Both the position numbers and the translations under genes were made by a program. The notes under the pieces were generated by a model. The model saw only the letters and a list, made by a program, of their open reading frames with translations, was not told the origin of the DNA and did no database searches. From contig DAOOPA010000009.1 of the NCBI GenBank assembly GCA_035388025.1, positions 1 through 26,991 of the forward strand: a DNA stretch of 26,991 nt, written 5' to 3'. This DNA is from JAAZMX01 sp035388025 (lineage in GTDB: Bacteria; Patescibacteriota; Patescibacteriia; UBA2196; GWA2-42-15). Of this stretch, positions 21,400-26,991 are shown one piece after another. Numbering within the stretch: the stretch's first letter is position 1; the number at the start of each line of letters is the position of its first letter.

Positions 21400-21894
21400 A
21401 TGAAGCTCTACCGATTTAGTCCGATAGAAAATCAGGATCAACTACTCCAAGCAATCAAGTATACTCATTTTGTCTGCCACGAACTGTGCAGGAAAATTTT
21501 GTATAAATATCTGTTCAACTTTGGTAATATAGGAATATTTTGTCATTATGATCAAGAATACGAATTGCTGACAAAAATAAGCGAAGAGCTCACTGACTCG
21601 ACTGGCAGTTTTAATCAAAAATATTTCCGTCTACACCAACCGATGGTCATCCCAGCCGAGGGTAACGTACCGGAAACAACTTATACCCATTTGTACATAC
21701 GCAGGCCCGATTCTGCTAAACCTCAAGTCGGCGACGTTGATTTTTTTTTGGAGCCGGCAGAATATGCCAAGCTGAAAAATCAATCAAATTTAAAAGGAGT
21801 GCGACCGCTCAACCGTCCGGATCTTGATCTGATTGGATTGCATGATCCGGATATAGATGCGCTGGCGTATGTGGGGACGCATAAACTTAATTGA
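21400..21894 (+). CDS. Uncharacterised 164-residue protein behind tRNA-Ser
   Basis: I do not recognise it. The frame is open further upstream but that part runs through the tRNA, so the ATG at 21400 (MKLYRFSPI) is taken as start, 15 bases after the tRNA. The protein is soluble and mixed alpha/beta, with Cys-containing helix FVCHELCRKILYKY (about 25-38), a middle with several Tyr and His residues and a closing LIGLHDPDIDALAYVGTHKLN. It may use the tRNA promoter, giving a tRNA-mRNA transcript. The final GLHDPDIDALAYVG suggests a compact domain edge but no family. No clear terminator follows; a long-loop AAAAACCG/CGGTTTTT pair lies at 21952-21993. Confidence 0.7.
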   Translation: MKLYRFSPIENQDQLLQAIKYTHFVCHELCRKILYKYLFNFGNIGIFCHYDQEYELLTKISEELTDSTGSFNQKYFRLHQPMVIPAEGNVPETTYTHLYIRRPDSAKPQVGDVDFFLEPAEYAKLKNQSNLKGVRPLNRPDLDLIGLHDPDIDALAYVGTHKLN

Positions 21895-22007
21895 TTGCAA
21901 GTTCCCCCTCTCCACCAAGCTTTGCACTCAACAAAATTTTAACTTTCTAGCAAAAACCGAAAACTAAATTTTACAATTGACTTAACGGTTTTTTAAAATA
22001 ACAATTT

Positions 22008-23087
22008 ATGGAGCATAGAAAATTATCTTTAAAAAATATTTCCGTAAATCTTTTTGTCTATGGGACTACTCATGCCATAGTTGACGGAATTTGTGCGGCA
22101 GTAATTTTTAGCATTCTGAAAAACCAGATCGTTAGCCCGACTACTTTTGTGAGCATGGTTATTCTGTATAACGCTTTGGCATTTGGTCTTCAAGCAGTTT
22201 TCGGTTTGGCTACAGATTATTTCAAATCGCCACGAGCGGCCGCTTTTTTTGGTTGTGTTTTGACTGGATTTTCCGCTCTTACTTTTTTATCCTTTCCAAT
22301 AATTGCGGTTATTTTAGCGGGGCTAGGCAATGCTTTATTTCACATTGGCGGCGGAAGCATTAGTTTGAATTTAACACCCAAAAAAGCGGCCGCTCCAGGA
22401 GTTTTTGTCGCACCCGGAGCATTTGGTCTTTTAGGGGGAACATTACTTGGAAAGAACGGGCAATTTATTATTTGGCCAGCGATTTTAATTTTGGTTATTT
22501 TGTGTATAACAATGTTTATAATCAAAAAGCCAGAAATGAATTATAAACAAGAAGAAATCGTTGAAAGTAAATTTAATTATTTTGAGTTTATTTTGCTCTT
22601 GGTTTTATTATCAATCGCAATTCGGTCTTTGGTCGGTTCAGTTTTGATTTTTCCATGGAAAATAAATATTGATCTGTTAATTATTTTGACGGGAGCCGTT
22701 GTGCTCGGCAAAGGAATTGGGGGAGTTTTGGCCGATAAGTTTGGCTGGATAAAAATTGCGGTAGGAGCATTGGCATTATCAATTCCTTTTCTTGTTTTTG
22801 GAGTGAATATACCATTTTTAGCTATTGTTGGAATGTTTTTGTTTAATATAACTATGCCAATAACATTGGTTGTCATTTCAAACGTCTTGCCAGGTCGCCC
22901 CGGGTTTGCTTTTGGCTTAACTTGCTTGGCTTTAATTTTTGGAGCGCTTCCGGCTTTTTTCTCAATTAAACAAATGTTTGTCAATAATTGGATTATTTTT
23001 AGTGTTATTATAATTTCAGCAATCTCTCTTTATGTTGGTTTGCTTTTATATTTCAAAAAATTTATGCCGGCAAAGGTCGACAACTAG
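22008..23087 (+). CDS. Major facilitator superfamily transporter
   Basis: A 359-residue membrane protein with about 10-12 helices and an MFS-like layout: two helical halves joined by a charged central loop (KKPEMNYKQEEIVESKF, about 168-184). GLGNALFHIGGG (about 105-116) recalls the fosmidomycin-resistance-type subgroup, and ADKFGW (about 242-247) resembles the conserved MFS loop between helices of the second half. The substrate is not predictable. It is shorter than the usual 400 residues, in line with compact genomes. Codons end in A or T more often than in the housekeeping genes to the left. The ATG has an AT-rich leader without SD. It may be transcribed with the two small genes that follow (gap 32 bases). 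Confidence 0.82.
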   Translation: MEHRKLSLKNISVNLFVYGTTHAIVDGICAAVIFSILKNQIVSPTTFVSMVILYNALAFGLQAVFGLATDYFKSPRAAAFFGCVLTGFSALTFLSFPIIAVILAGLGNALFHIGGGSISLNLTPKKAAAPGVFVAPGAFGLLGGTLLGKNGQFIIWPAILILVILCITMFIIKKPEMNYKQEEIVESKFNYFEFILLLVLLSIAIRSLVGSVLIFPWKINIDLLIILTGAVVLGKGIGGVLADKFGWIKIAVGALALSIPFLVFGVNIPFLAIVGMFLFNITMPITLVVISNVLPGRPGFAFGLTCLALIFGALPAFFSIKQMFVNNWIIFSVIIISAISLYVGLLLYFKKFMPAKVDN

Positions 23088-23119
23088 CGAATTTATTATA
23101 AACACTCATCTATAAAAAT

Positions 23120-23362
23120 ATGAAAAAATTATCAAAAACACTAATATCAGTTTTTGTTTTTATAACTATATTGTCTATATCAACTTCAAAAGCCCACGCT
23201 GACATGATAGTAACGGAGTCCTCTTTTGTGCCCGGTGCCCCGCCTATCGTTGACTCATTGATTGTCGGTGGGGTAATTATTGCAGCAATTGCTCTGCCTT
23301 CTTGGTTGATTATCTCTTCAATGCGCGCAATAAAAAGAAAGAAAAATGTCATTAATAAGTAG
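23120..23362 (+). CDS. Small secreted, membrane-anchored protein (pair member A)
   Basis: An 80-residue protein with a clear signal peptide (MKKLSKTLISVFVFITILSI, cleavage probably after the AHA at 25-27), a short external stretch beginning DMIVTESSFVPGAPP, one membrane helix (about 47-67) and a basic cytoplasmic tail (KRKKNVINK). The mature external part would be only about 20 residues. Its stop overlaps the start of the next gene by 17 bases, which implies translational coupling and a joint role. I do not recognise an assigned family; paired small genes with this topology occur in other bacteria and archaea as far as I recall, without known function. Start ATG has no SD. Confidence 0.72.
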   Translation: MKKLSKTLISVFVFITILSISTSKAHADMIVTESSFVPGAPPIVDSLIVGGVIIAAIALPSWLIISSMRAIKRKKNVINK

Positions 23363-23687
23363 TTATCTATTCGCACTATTTTTGACAATAGCAATAGAGC
23401 TGGTGGTCGCTTTTTTGCTTGACTTTAAAAAAAAATTAGAAATAGTTACGATTGTTTTTATCAACTCTCTGACAAATCCCACTCTGAATTATTTACTATT
23501 GGTTAATGACTATTTTTCTTTCTTTGACACAAATTTATTAATAATTTTATTATTGGAGTTGATGGTTGTTTTGATAGAGTGGAGATTGTTATTTTGGGTC
23601 TTGCGGGAAAAAACCAAAAAATTATTATTATTATCATTAGTAATGAATTTTTGTTCATATATTGTTGGAGTGATTATGTTTAGATAA
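23346..23687 (+). CDS. Small polytopic membrane protein (pair member B)
   Basis: A 113-residue protein with about four membrane helices (near 4-24, 32-52, 60-82 and 92-112) and short loops. It opens MSLISSYLFALFLTIAIELVVA, with a Glu inside the first helix, then a basic loop DFKKKLE, INSLTNPTLNYLLL in helix two and a Glu-rich third helix (ELMVVLIEWRLL). Several acidic residues and an Asn-Pro in membrane helices hint at a transport or ion-linked role, but nothing more can be said. It overlaps gene 23120 by 17 bases in another frame. AGAAAGAAAAATG provides a purine-rich stretch before the start. No terminator is near; the next is at 23992. Confidence 0.72.
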   Translation: MSLISSYLFALFLTIAIELVVAFLLDFKKKLEIVTIVFINSLTNPTLNYLLLVNDYFSFFDTNLLIILLLELMVVLIEWRLLFWVLREKTKKLLLLSLVMNFCSYIVGVIMFR

Positions 23688-23991
23688 TTTCGTGGCGAAG
23701 CATTTTGAAAAACAAAATTCAAAATTCGTTTTTGAAAAAAATGGTTCAGAAACCCGCCTGCATTCCTCCCCCAGACCCCTCCTACGGGCGGGAAATCAGC
23801 CGAGGCAGGGCGAATCCTTTCCCCCAGATAAATTGTTTCGCCTTGCCGAGTCCTCATTAGTATTTTAATCATTTGGATTTTGCTCGTAATAGTTTCGAAC
23901 TTCGTCCAAAAAACACCGCCAACATAATTTATTATCGGAGTCAATCCGTTTGTCTATGACGAATGTGCGACCTGAGTGCCTAATAAATTGT
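23688..23991. other. Gene-free stretch with inverted repeat
   Basis: No credible gene. It holds GGCAGGGCGAA (23804-23814) inverted at 23837-23847 with one mismatch, two CCCCCAGA copies, and CCTCCTACGGG, which also occurs at about 4836-4846. The short proline-rich frame across it looks like repeat-derived translation. It is probably a decayed or inserted non-coding repeat in the 3' region of the preceding gene. Confidence 0.6.
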
Positions 23992-24030
23992 AAATAAAAA
24001 CAACGACTTTTGCGGTCGCTGTTTTTATTT
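23992..24030. terminator. Bidirectional terminator
   Basis: AAATAAAAACAACGAC (23992-24007) pairs with GTCGCTGTTTTTATTT (24015-24030) apart from one position that is a G-U pair on the minus strand. It insulates the 24084 unit from the left. Confidence 0.8.
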
Positions 24031-24069
24031 TTGCAAAAATCAGTTCTTCAATAAAGTCAGTTTTTGAGA

Positions 24070-24075
24070 TATAAT
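24070..24075 (+). promoter_or_regulatory. -10 box just before the 24084 gene
   Basis: A perfect TATAAT ends 8 bases before the ATG at 24084. TTCAAT at 24047-24052 (17 bases upstream) is a weak -35. Transcription would begin at or within a base or two of the ATG, so the mRNA would be leaderless. Confidence 0.6.
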
Positions 24076-24083
24076 ATAAGCAA

Positions 24084-24266
24084 ATGAACAACTCTAATAT
24101 AAAAACCAAGATTTTATATTGGATCCCAAAAGTTTTAGCAATATTGTTGGGAGTATTTTTTATTGTTTTTGGCGGATATGATGACAGTCCTGGATTACAA
24201 GGAATCGGTCTTATCCTAATTATTGCCACTATCGTTATTGTGATCAGGGGCAAGAATAAAAAATAA
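24084..24266 (+). CDS. Small two-helix membrane protein
   Basis: A 60-residue protein with two membrane helices (about 12-30 and 37-55) joined by GGYDDSPGLQG, and a basic tail RGKNKK. The loop has two Asp residues in a row. No family is recognised. It is the first gene of a probable two-gene unit: the stop is followed five bases later by the ATG of the 402-residue anchored protein, so they may act together. The promoter -10 box is so close to the ATG that translation would be leaderless, unlike its neighbours. The terminator at 23992-24030 separates it from the genes on the left. Confidence 0.7.
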   Translation: MNNSNIKTKILYWIPKVLAILLGVFFIVFGGYDDSPGLQGIGLILIIATIVIVIRGKNKK

Positions 24267-24271
24267 TCACT

Positions 24272-25480
24272 ATGATTTTTGAACACCAGTCAAAAAATAA
24301 AAAAGTTCTGCTTATTGCTTCACTCGCTATTTTAGTGGTAGGTGTCTTTATAGTTTTTTACTCAAACGTTGTTTTTCAAGAAGGTAATCCTTGGCCTCAA
24401 ATTAAAGGCATTGCTCAGTTAACTTTTGGCAATAAAGATGTTGTTAAATTAGATATCGGAGAAAATAAATATATTACCAAAAGTAATAATCCAGAGCTCA
24501 TTAAGTCTTTTATGAAAGAAAAGGGTTATGTTTTTACGGAGCAAATGGGATCAGGATATCTTTTTAAATCAGACTCTGGAGCGAGCGCCGTTGCAACTCA
24601 CAGATATTACAGCCGTTTTTATTCGCTTTGGAATATTACCGAAAACAACAACAATTCTGATAATAATCTGTGGGTTGCGATCACTAATGATCAAGGTATA
24701 ACTTTTCAATATCCTAAAGAACTCTTGGCAAAATATGTGAGTGTTACGGAATGGCCACCTGTCATTAAAATAGAAACTGGAACATTTTCTTGTAAAACCA
24801 CACCGCAGGAAGTAAGCAGTATGTCGGATATTACCTCACAGAGAATGGTTGATAATAGAACCTATTGCGTAAATGTAAAAAATGAGGGTGCGGCTGGCAG
24901 TGTTTATTCGTCATACACTTATACCACCGCCAAGAACGGCAAACTCGTAAAAGTTGGCTTTACTCTGCAATATCCTAATTGCAATAATTACGATGAAGAT
25001 CAAAGAAAAGCATGCGCCAGCGAAAGAGAGGCTTTTGATATGGATAGCACGGTTGATCGTATTGTTCAAAGCATAGTTGCTAAACAAGAACAAAGAACTC
25101 TTGCTGAGGAACTGAAAGAATGTCTGCCTAAAAGCGATACAGCCAGCCATGAGAAGTGTAATGAACTTTTAGCTACAATTGGAAATTTTAATGATTGCGT
25201 TAATGCTGGCTTTTCCATTATGAAGTCCAATCCATCACAATGTACTACTCCAGATGGGCGAATCTTTATAGATGAAACCAATAGTGATTGGAGTGTGGCC
25301 TTGATGGCTCTTAACAATTGTGAAGTAGAAAGCGTTTTTCAAACTCATAGCAAATTGATTACTCTTAAACTTAAAAATGGTAATAAGGTTACTGCCTACG
25401 AACCCCAGATTGATGATGTTATGAAGGTCGTTGAAAACTTGAACGGTAAATGTGGGGATATTCGATTGGCCACCGAGTAG
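24272..25480 (+). CDS. Anchored extracytoplasmic protein with paired-Cys domain
   Basis: A 402-residue protein with a short cytoplasmic start, one membrane helix (about 12-31) and a large external part. Visible regions are a beta-rich domain (about 135-235) opening with ITFQYPKELL, of the type seen in small surface proteins; a helical linker with several Cys; CVNAGFSIMKSNPSQC (309-324), a C-x14-C motif followed by DGRIFIDE; and a final module (about 340-402) with Cys350, LKLKNGNKVTAYEPQIDDV and Cys394 before a closing ATE. The Cys pairs suggest disulfides and thus an outer location. I know the C...G...P..C....G..F pattern only as a recurrent motif of small-genome surface proteins; function is unknown. 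Five bases behind the 24084 gene. Confidence 0.75.
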   Translation: MIFEHQSKNKKVLLIASLAILVVGVFIVFYSNVVFQEGNPWPQIKGIAQLTFGNKDVVKLDIGENKYITKSNNPELIKSFMKEKGYVFTEQMGSGYLFKSDSGASAVATHRYYSRFYSLWNITENNNNSDNNLWVAITNDQGITFQYPKELLAKYVSVTEWPPVIKIETGTFSCKTTPQEVSSMSDITSQRMVDNRTYCVNVKNEGAAGSVYSSYTYTTAKNGKLVKVGFTLQYPNCNNYDEDQRKACASEREAFDMDSTVDRIVQSIVAKQEQRTLAEELKECLPKSDTASHEKCNELLATIGNFNDCVNAGFSIMKSNPSQCTTPDGRIFIDETNSDWSVALMALNNCEVESVFQTHSKLITLKLKNGNKVTAYEPQIDDVMKVVENLNGKCGDIRLATE

Positions 25481-25593
25481 CGATAGGGTTGGTTGTGAAA
25501 AATGTAATAACAGGATAAAAAAGATTTTTGTTTGCAAAGTCGGGGGAAAGAGGGTATTGTGTTAGTACGCCGGAGGGGCTAATAAAATATTTT

Positions 25594-26901
25594 ATGAAAA
25601 AAATATTGAAGAAAATAGTGCCAGAAAGGATGTGGCTATTTTATCATTATCTGGTGGCTCTGGTCGCGGCGGTGAGGCATGGATTTCCAGCTAAAAGAAT
25701 GGTGGTGATTGGGATTACCGGCACCAAAGGCAAGACTTCCACGGCGAATTTTATTTGGGCGGTACTCATGGTGGGCGGGCACAAGACCGGCATTATTACG
25801 ACGGCCAATATCAGGATTGGCGAGAAGGAAGCGATGAATAAATACCACATGACCATGCCGGGGCCAATGGTAATTCAAAAAAATATGAGCGAGATGGTCA
25901 AGGCAGGATGTGAGTATTGCGTCGTGGAGACAACTTCGGAAGGATTGAAGCAACATCGCAATGTCGGGGTGTATTATGACTTCGCAATATTTACCAATCT
26001 AACACCGGAACATCTGCCGTCGCATGGGGGGAGTTTTGAAAATTACAAAAAAGCCAAAGGTAAATTATTTACCAGTTTGGGTAAAAATAAAAAGATTATT
26101 AAGGGTAGAAAAATAGATAAGGTGATTATTGCCAACAGAGATAGTGAGCACGCTGATTACTATTTGAATTTTCCAGCGGATAAGAAAGTTACTTACAGCT
26201 TGAAAGGGGTAGCTGATTTAAAGGCGGAACAAATTCAGGAGACAGTCGGCGGAGTGACATTTGTACTAAGCGGACAGAAATTCCAGCTGGGAATAATTGG
26301 ATCCTTTAATGTTTATAATGCTTTACCCGCGATTATCGTCGGCAGGTTGGCTGGGATGAATGATGAGGAGATAAATAAGGGTTTGAGCGGATTAAAATTG
26401 ATTCCGGGTCGAATGGAAATAATTGACGAGGGACAAAATTTTACGGTGGTTGTAGATTACGCGCACGAGAAACAGAGTATCACCTATGTACTAGAAACGG
26501 CTAGGGCGATGAGAAAACCGGGGGCCAAAGTGATCATATTGCTTGGGGCCGAAGGCGGGGGCAGAGACAAAGCCAAGCGACCGATCATGGGCGAGCTCTC
26601 GGCCAAGATGGCAGATCAAGTCATCGTTTCTAACGTGGATCCTTATGAAGATGATCCAAAAGAAATTTTGGAAGACATCGCCACGGTGGCGGAAAAATTT
26701 GGCAAGACAAGGGGCGAGAATCTGTGGGTGATTGAGGATAGGCGAGAGGGGATTGCCAAAGCCTTGGAAATTGCCAAAAAAGATGATATCGTATTAATAA
26801 CAGGTAAGGGCGCGGAACAATCAATCGTGATCGGTGGGGCTTCAAGACCATGGGATGACCGCGTGGTGGTTCGGGAGGAATTGAGAAAAAAATATGGTTG
26901 A
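25594..26901 (+). CDS. MurE-like Mur ligase lacking the N-terminal domain
   Basis: A 435-residue ATP-dependent amide ligase of the Mur family, expected to add the third amino acid to UDP-MurNAc-dipeptide. Visible blocks are the P loop GITGTKGKTST (40-50), TTSEGLKQHR, TNLTPEHLPSHGGSFENYKKAK, the third-domain start PGRMEII..VVVDYAH, LGAEGGGRDKAKRP, VDPYEDDP and the final GKGAEQ. These match MurE in order. MurE usually has a domain of about 90 residues before the P loop; here only about 39 precede it, so that domain is missing. The motif that selects meso-diaminopimelate (DNPR) is replaced by VDPYEDDP, so the amino acid is unknown. The ATG at 25594 is chosen over an in-frame TTG at 25528. A GGAGG lies too far upstream (about 18 bases). 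Confidence 0.85.
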   Translation: MKKILKKIVPERMWLFYHYLVALVAAVRHGFPAKRMVVIGITGTKGKTSTANFIWAVLMVGGHKTGIITTANIRIGEKEAMNKYHMTMPGPMVIQKNMSEMVKAGCEYCVVETTSEGLKQHRNVGVYYDFAIFTNLTPEHLPSHGGSFENYKKAKGKLFTSLGKNKKIIKGRKIDKVIIANRDSEHADYYLNFPADKKVTYSLKGVADLKAEQIQETVGGVTFVLSGQKFQLGIIGSFNVYNALPAIIVGRLAGMNDEEINKGLSGLKLIPGRMEIIDEGQNFTVVVDYAHEKQSITYVLETARAMRKPGAKVIILLGAEGGGRDKAKRPIMGELSAKMADQVIVSNVDPYEDDPKEILEDIATVAEKFGKTRGENLWVIEDRREGIAKALEIAKKDDIVLITGKGAEQSIVIGGASRPWDDRVVVREELRKKYG

Positions 26902-26991
26902 ATTTATAAAAAACGGAGTAGGACGGGGGTGATATCAATAAAGTGCGGGACGAACATGGAGGAGCTGTAAGCCCCATTGAGGGTATAAAGA

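Noticed and set aside
21952..21993. AAAAACCG/CGGTTTTT as terminator of the 21400 gene.
   Set aside because: The 26-base loop and lack of inner pairing make it weak; not listed as a feature.
23742..23861. Short proline-rich frame starting MVQKPACIPPPDP.
   Set aside because: It runs through an inverted repeat and C-rich repeats, has no SD or promoter, and reads like translation of a non-coding repeat.
1..26991. CRISPR arrays, transposases, toxin-antitoxin or prophage genes.
   Set aside because: Looked for and not seen; no regularly spaced repeats or recognisable proteins of these types.

Overview
The window looks like a piece of a Candidate Phyla Radiation (Patescibacteria) chromosome, most likely of the Parcubacteria type. 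The support is indirect: compact AT-rich DNA, standard stop codons, a four-domain S1, a MurE-like ligase lacking its first domain, an RNA-recognition-motif protein, a ribose-1,5-bisphosphate isomerase homologue, many short unrecognised membrane or secreted proteins, and mostly no Shine-Dalgarno (SD) sequence before start codons. No 16S rRNA is present, so the lineage is inferred. No CRISPR array, transposase or large mobile element was seen.

Layout. 1-4.2 kb: R15P isomerase-like gene, an unknown 167-residue protein, a DUF1294 membrane protein, a beta-CASP RNA nuclease, a small Cys-rich protein and a 42-residue lipoprotein too short for routine gene calling. 4.3-11.7 kb: an RNA-metabolism block. 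An RRM protein is followed by convergent rpsO-pnp, and divergent from these runs rny, a zinc phospholipase C/P1-nuclease-fold gene, a YmdB-type phosphodiesterase and an HU gene. 11.8-12.3 kb: an imperfect inverted repeat, tRNA-Arg(TCG), tRNA-Lys(CTT) and a duplicated tRNA-Lys 3' end beside a GC-rich foldable insert. 12.3-16.5 kb: an unknown charged protein, then on the minus strand a degenerate metallo-beta-lactamase, a one-helix membrane protein and gyrA. 16.6-21.2 kb: rpsA, ftsH and a polytopic membrane protein, each with a recognisable promoter and two with a clear terminator. 21.3-25.5 kb: tRNA-Ser(CGA) with a gene 15 bases behind it, then an AT-rich accessory stretch (MFS transporter, an overlapping pair of small membrane proteins, a near-leaderless small membrane protein and a Cys-rich anchored protein). 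25.6-26.9 kb: the MurE-like ligase.

How the genes work together. The first half concentrates RNA decay and translation functions: beta-CASP nuclease, PNPase, RNase Y, YmdB-like phosphodiesterase, S15, S1 and an RRM protein. Several of these have leaders that can fold: an 18-bp stem ending at the RRM start codon, competing hairpins before rpsO, two structures between rpsO and pnp, a roughly 300-base rny leader whose SD lies in a hairpin, and a hairpin in the rpsA leader. This cluster of probable post-transcriptional control elements is the most interesting property of the window. Structures were found by eye; no folding or database search was run.
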